DNA of 64,000 nucleotides from Streptomyces canus (GTDB lineage: Bacteria; Actinomycetota; Actinomycetes; Streptomycetales; Streptomycetaceae), in assembly GCF_041435015.1 (NCBI RefSeq), contig NZ_CP107989.1:4340001-4404000 (forward strand), read 5' to 3'. Positions 8,622 through 17,020 of the stretch are shown here, piece after piece (positions within the stretch are counted from its first letter, which is position 1; the number at the start of each line of letters is the position of its first letter). Position numbers and translations under genes: made by a program. The notes below the pieces were generated by a model. That model had not been told where the DNA came from and ran no database searches. It saw only the letters and a program-made list of their open reading frames with translations.

Positions 8622-8867
8622 ACCGCGGTGGCGGCCGGCCGGAGGGGCCGCCCGGGACCGAGAACCAAGGAACGATGAGGGAGCGTCTTCAAGGAAAGCG
8701 CCGGGGGGCGATTGAATCGTGACAATTCAGGGCGTCGTACCGTCTCAAATGCACGTTCATCATGCGAATGGCCGAGGGAAGGCGACCCCTGCGGTCGTAG
8801 GGTTGATCCTGGGAAGGCCTGCGGGAAGGCCGCTCCCGAACAGCCGCCCAGAGGGAGGTCCAGTTCA

Positions 8868-10796
8868 GTGACCAGTCAGGTCAGCAGCCCAGCGGAGCAG
8901 GCCGACGAAGCCGTCGTAGGAGAGCAGCGCAAAGAGGCCGGCGCGAAGGACGTCCGCCGCCTCGACCGGGTGATCATTCGTTTCGCGGGGGACTCCGGTG
9001 ACGGGATGCAGCTCACCGGGGACCGTTTCACCTCGGAGACCGCGTCCTTCGGCAACGACCTGTCCACGCTTCCCAACTTCCCCGCCGAGATCCGGGCCCC
9101 TGCCGGAACCCTGCCGGGTGTCTCCTCCTTCCAACTGCACTTCGCCGACCACGACATCCTCACGCCGGGCGACGCGCCCAACGTGCTGGTGGCCATGAAC
9201 CCCGCCGCCCTCAAAGCCAACATCGCGGATCTGCCGCGCGGTGCGGAGATCATCGTCAACACGGACGAGTTCACCAAACGGGCGATGCAGAAAGTGGGGT
9301 ACGCGGCCTCGCCGCTGGAGGATGGATCGCTCGACGGTTACAGCCTTCATCCGGTCCCCCTGACCACGCTGACCGTCGAGGCCCTCAAGGATTTCGACCT
9401 CAGTCGCAAAGAGGCCGAGCGCAGCAAGAACATGTTCGCGCTCGGCCTCTTGTCGTGGATGTACCACCGGCCCACCGAGGGCACGGAGAAGTTCCTGCGG
9501 ACGAAGTTCGCGAGGAAGCCGGAGATCGCCGAGGCGAACCTGGCCGCCTTCCGTGCGGGCTGGAACTTCGGCGAGACCACCGAGGACTTCGCCGTCTCCT
9601 ACGAGATCGCCCCGGCGACGAAGGCCTTCCCGGTCGGCACCTACCGCAACATCTCCGGGAACCTCGCACTGTCCTACGGACTGGTCGCCGCGTCTCGCCA
9701 GGCGGACCTGCCGTTGTTCCTGGGCTCGTACCCGATCACGCCGGCCTCGGACATCCTGCACGAGCTGAGCAAGCACAAGAACTTCGGGGTACGGACCTTC
9801 CAAGCCGAGGACGAGATCGCGGGCATCGGCGCCGCCCTGGGCGCGGCCTTCGGCGGCTCGCTGGCGGTGACGACGACCTCCGGGCCGGGCGTGGCCCTGA
9901 AGTCGGAGACCATCGGTCTCGCGGTCTCCCTGGAGCTGCCGCTGCTCGTCATCGACATTCAGAGAGGCGGCCCGTCCACCGGTCTGCCGACCAAGACCGA
10001 GCAGGCGGACCTGCTGCAGGCGATGTTCGGGCGCAACGGCGAGGCGCCGGTGCCGATCGTCGCCCCCTGCACCCCGGCCGACTGCTTCGACGCGGCGCTG
10101 GAGGCGGCCCGGATCGCGCTGACCTACCGCACACCGGTGATGCTGCTCTCGGACGGTTACCTCGCCAACGGCTCCGAGCCCTGGCGCATCCCCGAGCTGG
10201 ACGAACTCCCGGACCTGAGCGTGCAGTTCGCGCAGGGCCCGAACCACACCCTGGACGACGGTACCGAGGTCTTCTGGCCCTACAAGCGCGATCCACAGAC
10301 CCTCGCCCGCCCCTGGGCCGTGCCCGGCACACCCGGCCTCGAACACCGCATCGGCGGGATCGAGAAGGAGGACGGGTCGGGCAACATCTCCTACGCCCCG
10401 GCCAACCACGACTTCATGGTCCGTACCCGCCAGGCCAAGATCGACGGGATCGACGTACCGGATCTGGACGTGGACGATCCGCACGAGGCGCGCACGCTGG
10501 TGCTGGGCTGGGGCTCGACGTACGGACCGATCACGGCGGCCGTACGACGGCTGCGGACGGCCGGTGAGTCGATCGCGCAGGCGCATCTGCGCCACCTCAA
10601 CCCCTTCCCGCGCAACCTGGGCGCGGTGCTGAAGGCGTACGACAAGGTCGTCATCCCGGAGATGAACCTCGGGCAGCTCGCCACGCTCGTCCGGGCGAAG
10701 TACCTGGTCGACGCGCACAGCTACAACCAGGTCAACGGCATGCCGTTCAAGGCCGAACAGCTCGCCACGGCTCTCAAGGAGGCCATCGATGGCTGA
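8868..10796 (+). CDS. korA: 2-oxoacid:ferredoxin oxidoreductase, alpha (gamma-alpha fused) subunit
   Basis: A 642-residue subunit that, with the next gene, oxidatively decarboxylates a 2-oxoacid (2-oxoglutarate is most likely by family) to an acyl-CoA and reduces ferredoxin. The N-terminal ~200 residues are the gamma domain (RVIIRFAGDSGDGMQLTGDR). The alpha domain starts near residue 270 with LFLGSYPITPASDILHEL, followed by the AEDEIAGIGAALGAAFGG and GPSTGLPTKTEQADL segments. GTG 8868 follows a GAGGGAGG ribosome-binding site at 8851 and gives the normal length; an upstream extension has no family similarity. The stop overlaps the beta-subunit start by 8 bases. Because it makes reduced ferredoxin, it may supply the neighbouring nuo set. 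Confidence 0.93.
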   Translation: MTSQVSSPAEQADEAVVGEQRKEAGAKDVRRLDRVIIRFAGDSGDGMQLTGDRFTSETASFGNDLSTLPNFPAEIRAPAGTLPGVSSFQLHFADHDILTPGDAPNVLVAMNPAALKANIADLPRGAEIIVNTDEFTKRAMQKVGYAASPLEDGSLDGYSLHPVPLTTLTVEALKDFDLSRKEAERSKNMFALGLLSWMYHRPTEGTEKFLRTKFARKPEIAEANLAAFRAGWNFGETTEDFAVSYEIAPATKAFPVGTYRNISGNLALSYGLVAASRQADLPLFLGSYPITPASDILHELSKHKNFGVRTFQAEDEIAGIGAALGAAFGGSLAVTTTSGPGVALKSETIGLAVSLELPLLVIDIQRGGPSTGLPTKTEQADLLQAMFGRNGEAPVPIVAPCTPADCFDAALEAARIALTYRTPVMLLSDGYLANGSEPWRIPELDELPDLSVQFAQGPNHTLDDGTEVFWPYKRDPQTLARPWAVPGTPGLEHRIGGIEKEDGSGNISYAPANHDFMVRTRQAKIDGIDVPDLDVDDPHEARTLVLGWGSTYGPITAAVRRLRTAGESIAQAHLRHLNPFPRNLGAVLKAYDKVVIPEMNLGQLATLVRAKYLVDAHSYNQVNGMPFKAEQLATALKEAIDG

Positions 10797-11868
10797 GACG
10801 TCCACGGAAGGCACGGGCACGATCGAGGCACTCACGCTCGTCCCCAAGGCCGAGGCCCGCCAGAGCATGAAGGACTTCAAGAGCGACCAGGAAGTCCGCT
10901 GGTGCCCCGGCTGCGGTGACTACGCGATCCTGGCCGCCGTCCAGGGCTTCATGCCGGAGCTGGGGCTGGCCAAGGAGAACATCGTCTTCGTCTCCGGCAT
11001 CGGCTGCTCGTCGCGGTTCCCGTACTACATGAACACCTACGGCATGCACTCGATCCACGGACGGGCGCCGGCGATCGCGACGGGCCTCGCGTCCTCGCGC
11101 CGCGACCTGTCGGTGTGGGTGGTCACGGGCGACGGAGACGCGCTGTCCATCGGCGGCAACCACCTCATCCACGCCCTGCGCCGGAACGTGAACCTGAAGA
11201 TCCTTCTCTTCAACAACCGGATCTACGGCCTGACCAAGGGCCAGTACTCCCCCACCTCCGAGGTCGGCAAGATCACGAAGTCGACGCCGATGGGCTCGCT
11301 GGACGCCCCCTTCAACCCGGTGTCCCTCGCCATCGGGGCCGAGGCGTCCTTCGTGGCGCGGACGGTGGACTCGGACCGCAAGCACCTGACGCAGGTGCTG
11401 CGGGAGGCGGCCGCCCATCCGGGTACCGCACTGGTCGAGATCTACCAGAACTGCAACATCTTCAACGACGGCGCCTTCGAGGCGTTGAAGGACCGCCAGC
11501 AGGCCGAGGAGGCGGTGATCCGCCTGGAACACGGCAAGCCGATCCGCTTCGGCGCGGACCTGTCGAAGGGGGTTGTCCGGGACGCGGCGACGGGTGACCT
11601 GAAGGTGGTCACGGTGACCCCGTCGAACGAGGCGCAGATCCTCGTCCACGACGCGCATTCATCGTCCCCCACGACGGCCTTCGCCTTGTCCCGCCTGGCC
11701 GACCCGGACACGCTCCACCACACCCCGATCGGGGTGTTCCGGTCGGTGGACCGGCCGGTGTACGACACCCAGATGGCGGACCAGCTGGACGCGGCGATCG
11801 AGCAGTACGGCAAGGGGGATCTGGGGGCGTTGCTGGCGGGCGGCGACACCTGGACCGTGGTGGGCTGA
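10789..11868 (+). CDS. korB: 2-oxoacid:ferredoxin oxidoreductase, beta subunit
   Basis: A 359-residue thiamine-diphosphate-binding subunit. VRWCPGCGDYAILAAVQ gives the cluster/TPP region near residue 36. The TPP motif runs from GDGDALSIGGNHLIHALRRN to NNRIYGLTKGQYSPT (residues ~115-160). No separate ferredoxin domain is fused, as is usual for the two-subunit actinobacterial and mycobacterial enzymes. Translation starts 8 bases before the end of the alpha gene (ATGGCTGA junction), indicating tight coupling. A perfect hairpin follows the stop. Confidence 0.93.
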   Translation: MAETSTEGTGTIEALTLVPKAEARQSMKDFKSDQEVRWCPGCGDYAILAAVQGFMPELGLAKENIVFVSGIGCSSRFPYYMNTYGMHSIHGRAPAIATGLASSRRDLSVWVVTGDGDALSIGGNHLIHALRRNVNLKILLFNNRIYGLTKGQYSPTSEVGKITKSTPMGSLDAPFNPVSLAIGAEASFVARTVDSDRKHLTQVLREAAAHPGTALVEIYQNCNIFNDGAFEALKDRQQAEEAVIRLEHGKPIRFGADLSKGVVRDAATGDLKVVTVTPSNEAQILVHDAHSSSPTTAFALSRLADPDTLHHTPIGVFRSVDRPVYDTQMADQLDAAIEQYGKGDLGALLAGGDTWTVVG

Positions 11869-11884
11869 GCTGCCGTACGTGATC

Positions 11885-11920
11885 GGTGGGGCCCGGAGGC
11901 GCCAACGCGTGGGCCCCACC
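11885..11920 (+). terminator. Hairpin terminator after the korAB operon
   Basis: GGTGGGGCCC and GGGCCCCACC form a perfect 10-bp stem around a 16-base loop, 16 bases after the beta-subunit stop. There is no U-run, as is common in Streptomyces. Confidence 0.7.
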
Positions 11921-11966
11921 GCGACGAGAGCCTCGTGCAACTGGGCTAATCCGCTCGAAACCAAGG

Positions 11967-11987
11967 TGCCCTTTCGACAAAAGGGCA
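11967..11987. other. Small hairpin, TGCCCTTT/AAAGGGCA
   Basis: A perfect 8-bp stem with a 5-base loop between the korAB terminator and the next small gene. A second short hairpin, GCCGGAA/TTCCGGC with a 3-base loop, lies at 12041-12057. Their role is unclear; they could be leader structure for the gene at 12075. Confidence 0.4.
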
Positions 11988-12074
11988 GCGGCGTTCGTGA
12001 TCTTGTGGGAGCCTGTGCGAACTTGTTCCGACCGTTGGTTGCCGGAAGCATTCCGGCCTAGAGAAGGCTCCGGA

Positions 12075-12332
12075 GTGCTCCGCAACTTTCCCGCCCTCAG
12101 CGTTGTCCGCCGCATCGGAGACCCCCCGAAGGCTCGGGGCAGTCAGACTGCGGAGACCTGTCCGGACGTGTTCGAATTGAGCGACGGCAGCTTCGCGATC
12201 ATCGGAACGGAAGCCACCGCGGACCTGGACCGCCTCCTCCCCTCCCATATGACCCGGGCGGACCACGAGCGGATCGTGGTGATCGATCGTGAGACGATCA
12301 TGCGAGCCAAGCGCGACATCCCTGACGTCTGA
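12075..12332 (+). CDS. Small conserved Streptomyces-type hypothetical protein
   Basis: An 85-residue protein of unknown function. The GTG at 12075 follows GAGAAGG (12061-12067) with a 7-base spacer, which decides the start. The second half, CPDVFELSDGSFAIIGTEA through RETIMRAKRDIPDV, resembles small proteins I recall beside regulators and DUF6082 genes in Streptomyces. There is no signal peptide or membrane segment. It converges on the DUF6082-like gene, 21 bases from its stop. Confidence 0.65.
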   Translation: MLRNFPALSVVRRIGDPPKARGSQTAETCPDVFELSDGSFAIIGTEATADLDRLLPSHMTRADHERIVVIDRETIMRAKRDIPDV

Positions 12333-12353
12333 GGCGCTGTGCCCACCGAGCCC

Positions 12354-12923
12354 TCACGACGTGGATTCGGTGGATGGTGACGGCCCCACGATCCACCACT
12401 CGTCGGGGTCCTCGGCGAGTTCCTCCAGCATGATGTCGACGGCGGCCCCGACCTGCGCCTCCAACGAATCCCCGGGCAGGCTTCTGCGGTGCTCGACCGT
12501 ACGGTCCCAGTACTCGGCGAAGCGCGTGTTGCGGCACAGCACACGCAGATGACCGAGCAGTTCGTCCCAGTCGCAGGCCCCGACGCGGTGCGACAGCAAG
12601 AGGTTGCCGTACTGCCTGTTGGCGAAGATCATCTGACGACGCCTGGCTTCGGAGAGTCCCGACAGAGTGCTCGCGGCCTCGGCCATGGACGGGTCGTCGA
12701 CCATGCGATCCATCTGTTCCAGGGTGAGCCGGTACTGCTGGATCAGATTCGCCCGATGGATCTCCTCCGTCATCAGCGTGAGCTGGCCGAGTAACTCCAG
12801 CAGGATGTCCTCCTGACGTCGGCGGCGCGGGCCCCGAGCGAAGAAGGCCCGCATCAGGTCGCGTCCCGAAGCAACAGCAGAACCGATCCTGCTGTGACGA
12901 ACGGCCGGAGTCTGTGTGGCCAT
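12354..12923 (-). CDS. DUF6082-like protein
   Basis: A 189-residue protein of unknown function. It begins with a basic N-terminus and then helical segments LLGQLTLMTEEIHRANLIQQ and ARRRQMIFANRQYGNLLL; the mid-region has YGNLLLSHRVGACDWDEL and it ends in a Trp-rich EDPDEWWIVGPS. This layout matches the DUF6082 family as I remember it, common in Streptomyces and often scattered next to small hypothetical genes. ATG 12923 has an AGGGGG ribosome-binding site upstream on the minus strand. No catalytic motif can be identified. Confidence 0.7.
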   Translation of the reverse strand: MATQTPAVRHSRIGSAVASGRDLMRAFFARGPRRRRQEDILLELLGQLTLMTEEIHRANLIQQYRLTLEQMDRMVDDPSMAEAASTLSGLSEARRRQMIFANRQYGNLLLSHRVGACDWDELLGHLRVLCRNTRFAEYWDRTVEHRRSLPGDSLEAQVGAAVDIMLEELAEDPDEWWIVGPSPSTESTS

Positions 12924-13152
12924 GTCAAGGCATCCCCCTGGATCCGGTGACCGTGCGCCGAGAAGTGGCATGGCGGGTCGGTACACGGTGGGCGTGGGCA
13001 CTCCGCATCCAGCGTGCCCGCCGACTCAAGTCGGCGTGGGAGGCGGAGAGGGGGCGCATGGGTGGACGAGGCTCGCATGTCGACCAACGCCCTGATACAT
13101 GTGTGCCCCCTGGCGCCGTGTACATGCCTTCAGCCGGCCCGGGGCAGGCGTA

Positions 13153-13563
13153 TCACCCCTGCTCAGAGCCCCTCTTCCGCGCGTCGTACACCTCCCGCGC
13201 CTCCTGCACCGCCGCCATCCTCTTCGCGGTCCACTCCGCCAGCCCGCGCACCTGTTCCGCCGCCTCGCGGCCGAGGTCGGTCAGCGAATAGTCGACCCTC
13301 GGCGGGATCACCGGCTTGGCGTCCCGGTGCACCAGGCCGTCCCGTTCCAGGGTCTGGAGGGTCTGGGTCAGCATCTTCTCGCTGACGCCGCGGCCGAGGC
13401 CGCCGATCGCCCGGCGGAGTTCGCTGAAGCGGTGCGGGCGGTCGAGAAGCTGGATCAGAACCAGGACGCCCCACCGGCTCGTCACGTGTTCCAGGACGAG
13501 GCGGTGGGGGCACATCGCTTCGCCCGACATCACCGGGGCGTTGATCTCCGCACTTACTGCCAT
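13153..13563 (-). CDS. HxlR-family winged helix-turn-helix regulator
   Basis: A 136-residue single-domain regulator. CPHRLVLEHVTSRWGVLVL, RFSELRRAIGGLGRGVSEKMLTQ (recognition region) and DGLVHRDAKPVIPPRVDYSLT (wing) are standard HxlR features. The N-terminal cysteine at residue 18 is typical of redox- or electrophile-sensing members. It is divergent from the QorB-like reductase gene over a 91-base gap with a dyad. By analogy with the QorR/QorB arrangement in other actinobacteria, it probably represses that gene until oxidised. The specific inducer is inferred, not shown. Confidence 0.88.
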   Translation of the reverse strand: MAVSAEINAPVMSGEAMCPHRLVLEHVTSRWGVLVLIQLLDRPHRFSELRRAIGGLGRGVSEKMLTQTLQTLERDGLVHRDAKPVIPPRVDYSLTDLGREAAEQVRGLAEWTAKRMAAVQEAREVYDARKRGSEQG

Positions 13564-13566
13564 GCC

Positions 13567-13592
13567 AGTACCTTACTTCAAAGTGGGTACTT
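13567..13592. promoter_or_regulatory. Candidate HxlR operator between hxlR and qorB-like genes
   Basis: AGTACC and GGTACT, with inner ACTT and AAGT half-sites, form a dyad in the divergent gap just upstream of the regulator start. HxlR proteins commonly bind such GTAC-containing palindromes. Binding is inferred. Confidence 0.55.
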
Positions 13593-13654
13593 TCGCAGAG
13601 TTAGCGCTTCACCTATGGTTAGTGCCACCGCACCCCACAAGGAGATCGCACATC

Positions 13655-14509
13655 ATGAGCATCGTCGTCACCGGAGCCACCGGACACCTCGGCCGCCACG
13701 TCGTCGAGCAGCTGCTCGAGAAGGTCCCGGCCGAGCAGATCACCGCCGTCGTGCGCACCCCGGAGAAGGCCGCCGACTTCGCCGCCAAGGGCGTGAAGAT
13801 AGCGGTCGCCGACTACAACAGCCCCGAGACCTTCGACAAGGTCTTCGCGGCGGGCGACAAGGTGCTGCTGATCTCCGGCAACGAGTTCGACAAGGGCCGC
13901 CCCGCCCAGCACCAGGTCGTCATCGACGCCGCCAAGGCCGCGGACGTGGCGCTCCTCGCGTACACCAGCGCCCCGGGCAGCCTCACGGCCGCGCTCGCCG
14001 ACGACCACCGGGCCACCGAGGAGGCCCTCCTCGCCTCCGGCGTGACCTACTCGCTGCTGCGCAACGGCTGGTACAACGAGAACTACACCGAGAACCTCGC
14101 CCCCGCCCTGGAGCACGGTGCCGTGGTACAGGCCGCCGGTGACGGTCGCCTCTCCACCGCCTCGCGCGCCGACTACGCGGCCGCCGCGGTGGCCGTGCTG
14201 ACCGGCGAGGGGCACGAGAACACGACGTACGAGCTGGGCGGCGACGAGCCCTGGGGCTTCGCCGAGTACGCGGCCGAGCTCAGCAGGCAGACCGGCAAGG
14301 AGATCGCCTACAACGCCGTCTCCGTCGAGGCCTTCGCCGGGATCCTGACGGGCGTCGGACTGCCGGCCCCGCTCGCCGCGATCCTCGCCGGTGTCGACGC
14401 CTCCATCGAGAAGGGCGAGCTGGTCGTCACCTCCGGCGACCTGTCCCGGCTGACCGGCCGTCCGGCCACCCCGATCGCGGAGTCGATCGCGGTCGCGCTC
14501 AAGGGCTGA
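13655..14509 (+). CDS. QorB-like NAD(P)H:quinone reductase (NmrA/SDR family)
   Basis: A 284-residue atypical short-chain dehydrogenase. The nucleotide-binding motif VVTGATGHLGRHVVEQL starts at residue 4. LLRNGWYNENYTENLAPALEHG and AAGDGRLSTASRADYAAAA closely match E. coli QorB (YtfG). It is expected to reduce quinones with NADPH in the cytoplasm as protection from reactive quinones. ATG 13655 has an AAGGAG site upstream. The divergent HxlR gene and shared operator support a thiol- or quinone-stress role. A long perfect hairpin follows the stop. Confidence 0.88.
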   Translation: MSIVVTGATGHLGRHVVEQLLEKVPAEQITAVVRTPEKAADFAAKGVKIAVADYNSPETFDKVFAAGDKVLLISGNEFDKGRPAQHQVVIDAAKAADVALLAYTSAPGSLTAALADDHRATEEALLASGVTYSLLRNGWYNENYTENLAPALEHGAVVQAAGDGRLSTASRADYAAAAVAVLTGEGHENTTYELGGDEPWGFAEYAAELSRQTGKEIAYNAVSVEAFAGILTGVGLPAPLAAILAGVDASIEKGELVVTSGDLSRLTGRPATPIAESIAVALKG

Positions 14510-14537
14510 CACTCCCCAGCGGGGCCCCTGGGACCGG

Positions 14538-14589
14538 CACCCCCGGCTGTCATGACCGTATAGCGATACGGGCATGACAGCCGGGGGTG
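14538..14589. terminator. Long perfect hairpin terminator between qorB-like and rarD
   Basis: CACCCCCGGCTGTCATG and CATGACAGCCGGGGGTG pair perfectly over 17 bp, then CCGTA/TACGG continues the stem inwards to a short loop. It sits 28 bases after the upstream stop and 48 bases before the rarD start, so it may also insulate or attenuate rarD. Confidence 0.85.
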
Positions 14590-14637
14590 CTCGGCGATAC
14601 CTTCTTGCAGGCGAGGACGGTGCGAGGAGGAGAGTCC

Positions 14638-15642
14638 GTGAAGTCGAGGGGCGAGCGGCACATAGGTCTGCTGAACGGCTTCGCCGCGTATGGGATGTGG
14701 GGCCTCGTCCCCCTCTTCTGGCCGCTGCTCAAGCCCGCCGGGGCCGCGGAGATCCTCGCCCACCGGATGGTGTGGTCGCTCGTCTTCGTCGCCGTCGCGC
14801 TGGTCTTCGTACGGCGCTGGGCCTGGGCCGGTGAGCTGCTGCGGCAGCCGCGCAGGCTGGCGCTGATCACCGTGGCCGCCGCCGTCATCACCGTGAACTG
14901 GGGCGTCTACATCTGGGCCGTCAACAGCGGTCACGTGGTCGAGGCCTCGCTCGGGTACTTCATCAATCCGCTGGTCACCATCGCGATGGGGGTGCTGCTG
15001 CTCAAGGAGCGGCTGCGGCCCGTGCAGTGGACGGCGGTCGGGGTGGGCGCCGCCGCCGTGCTCGTCCTCACCGTCGGATACGGCCGGCCCCCGTGGATCT
15101 CCCTCACCCTCGCCTTCTCCTTCGCCACCTACGGCCTGGTCAAGAAGAAGGTGAACCTCGGCGGCGTGGAGTCGCTGGCCGCCGAGACCGCGATCCAGTT
15201 CCTGCCCGCGCTCGGCTATCTGCTGTGGCTGAGCTCGCACGGCGACCTGAGCTTCGCCTCCGAGGGGCCGGGGCACGCGGCGCTGCTCGCCTCGACCGGC
15301 ATCGTCACCGCGCTCCCCCTCGTCTGCTTCGGCGCGGCGGCGATCCGCGTGCCGCTGTCCACGCTGGGACTGCTCCAGTACCTGGCCCCGGTCTTCCAGT
15401 TCCTGCTCGGCATCTTCTACTTCGGCGAGGCCATGCCACCCGAGCGCTGGGCCGGGTTCGCGCTGGTCTGGCTGGCGTTGACGCTGCTCACCTGGGACGC
15501 CCTGCGGGCCGCGCGGACGCTGAGGAGGGAGATCACGAGGCCCAGCACCACCATGACGACGGGCACCGTCAGCGCCGTACGGAAGGCGGAGAGCCTGGCC
15601 TCGGGTGTGGAGCCGCCGGCCTCGCCCAGCGCCAGGCCGTAG
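14638..15642 (+). CDS. rarD: EamA/DMT-family transporter RarD
   Basis: A 334-residue protein with about ten transmembrane helices of the RarD branch of drug/metabolite transporters. The opening GLLNGFAAYGMWGLVPLFWP and TVNWGVYIWAVNSGHVVEASL are characteristic. GTG 14638 follows GAGGAGGAGAG at 14624. The family core ends near DALRAARTLRR; the last ~35 residues (REITRPSTTMTTG onwards) are a hydrophilic tail that exists only because the frame continues antisense to the MFS gene, with which it shares 226 bases. Its substrate is unknown. Confidence 0.88.
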   Translation: MKSRGERHIGLLNGFAAYGMWGLVPLFWPLLKPAGAAEILAHRMVWSLVFVAVALVFVRRWAWAGELLRQPRRLALITVAAAVITVNWGVYIWAVNSGHVVEASLGYFINPLVTIAMGVLLLKERLRPVQWTAVGVGAAAVLVLTVGYGRPPWISLTLAFSFATYGLVKKKVNLGGVESLAAETAIQFLPALGYLLWLSSHGDLSFASEGPGHAALLASTGIVTALPLVCFGAAAIRVPLSTLGLLQYLAPVFQFLLGIFYFGEAMPPERWAGFALVWLALTLLTWDALRAARTLRREITRPSTTMTTGTVSAVRKAESLASGVEPPASPSARP

Positions 15643-16877
15643 ACCGCCGTCACCGCGGAGATCCCGATCGCCGAGCCGAACTGTGTCGCCGTGTGCAGCA
15701 GCCCGCCCGCCAGGCCCTGCTCGGACTCGGCCACCCCGTCCGTCGCCGCGATCGTCAGCGGCCCGTACGCCAGCGCGAAGGCGGTGCCCGCGATGATCAG
15801 CGTCGGGAACATCGCGAGGTAGGGCCAGTCCATGCCGACCGGCAGGAAGAGGCCGTAGGCGAGCACCGCCAGCAGGAAGCCGCCGACGATCACGCGGACG
15901 TTGCCGAAGCGGGCGACGAGCCTCGGGGTGAGCGTGGGCGCGAGCACCGCGTCGCAGCCCATGACCACCAGGGCGATCGCGGTCTGCACCGAGGACCAGC
16001 CGCGCAGTTCCTGGAGATAGAGCGTCACCACGAACTGGAAGCCGAAGAAGGCCCCGACGAACAGCAGCGCCCCGAGGTCGGCCCGCACGACCGGTCCCGT
16101 GCGCAGGATCCCGAGCCGGACCAGGGGGTGCGCGGCCCGGCGTTCCACGCCGACGAAGGCGGCCCCGAGCAGCAGCGCCCCGACGGCGGACGCCGTCGTC
16201 GACCGCCAGCCGTCCAGGCCGTGTTCCAGGCGTACGACGGTGTAGGCGGCCAGCAGCATGGCGCCGGCGGCGGTCAGGGCGCCGAGCAGGTCGAAGCCGT
16301 GCCCGGTCGGCGGCGGGGCGGGCCGGCGCGGGATCAGCCGGAAGGCCGCGAGGAGCAGGGCGGCGGCCATCAGCACCGGCGCGAAGAACACCCAGCGCCA
16401 GCCGAGCGCGGTGAGCAGGCCGCCGATCACCAGGCCGAGGGAGAAACCGCCGGCTCCGGTGCCGGCGAAGACCAGCAGGGCCTTGTTGCGCCGCGGGCCC
16501 TCCTCGTACGACGTGGTGATCAGGGACAGTGCGGCCGGGGTCATGAAGGCGGAGGAGACGCCGGTGACGAAGCGGGCGACCACCAGCATCCAGCCCTCGG
16601 TCGCCAGACCCCCGAGGCCCGAGAAGGCGAGGAAGACCGTCAGCCAGATCAGGAACATACGGCGGCGGCCGAGCAGGTCGGCCGCGCGCCCGCCGAGGAG
16701 GGTGAAACCGGCGTAGCCGAGCACATAGGCGCTCACCACCCAGGCCGCGGTGTCGGTGGCGAGCCCCAGATCGGACCGGATCGACGGGATCGCGACGGCC
16801 ATCATCGCGATGTCGGCGCCCTCCAGGAAGATCGTTCCGCACAGGACGAGCAGCAGCGCCCAGGCGCGTGCGCCCAT
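15417..16877 (-). CDS. MFS transporter (14-helix drug exporter type)
   Basis: A 486-residue major facilitator of the DHA2/EmrB-like type. After GTIFLEGADIAMMAVAIPSI it carries the loop 2-3 motif GGRAADLLGRRRMFLI and many glycine-rich helices. It likely exports small hydrophobic compounds. ATG 16877 is preferred because GGAG lies 7 bases upstream; a GTG two codons earlier is possible. Its last ~27 residues (ASQVSSVNASQTSANPAQ and onward) are polar and are read antisense to the final RarD helix. No dedicated regulator gene adjoins it. Confidence 0.87.
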   Translation of the reverse strand: MGARAWALLLVLCGTIFLEGADIAMMAVAIPSIRSDLGLATDTAAWVVSAYVLGYAGFTLLGGRAADLLGRRRMFLIWLTVFLAFSGLGGLATEGWMLVVARFVTGVSSAFMTPAALSLITTSYEEGPRRNKALLVFAGTGAGGFSLGLVIGGLLTALGWRWVFFAPVLMAAALLLAAFRLIPRRPAPPPTGHGFDLLGALTAAGAMLLAAYTVVRLEHGLDGWRSTTASAVGALLLGAAFVGVERRAAHPLVRLGILRTGPVVRADLGALLFVGAFFGFQFVVTLYLQELRGWSSVQTAIALVVMGCDAVLAPTLTPRLVARFGNVRVIVGGFLLAVLAYGLFLPVGMDWPYLAMFPTLIIAGTAFALAYGPLTIAATDGVAESEQGLAGGLLHTATQFGSAIGISAVTAVYGLALGEAGGSTPEARLSAFRTALTVPVVMVVLGLVISLLSVRAARRASQVSSVNASQTSANPAQRSGGMASPK

Positions 16878-17007
16878 GACCACACTCCATCGGTAGAGGG
16901 GAGTTACTCGACTGAGGGTCAGTTCCCTCCGACCACGGACGGTCCATCCGGTCGTACCGCCCCGGCGTCAGGAGCCGTTCAGGACAGTACGGGACCTGAT
17001 TCGCCGC

Positions 17008-17013
17008 TATAAG
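17008..17013 (+). promoter_or_regulatory. -10-like TATAAG eight bases before the VOC gene (leaderless candidate)
   Basis: TATAAG ends 7 bases before ATG 17021, so transcription would start at or next to the A of the start codon. There is no purine-rich ribosome-binding site upstream, which is consistent with a leaderless message. The -35 region is weak. Confidence 0.4.
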
Positions 17014-17020
17014 TGGCTCC

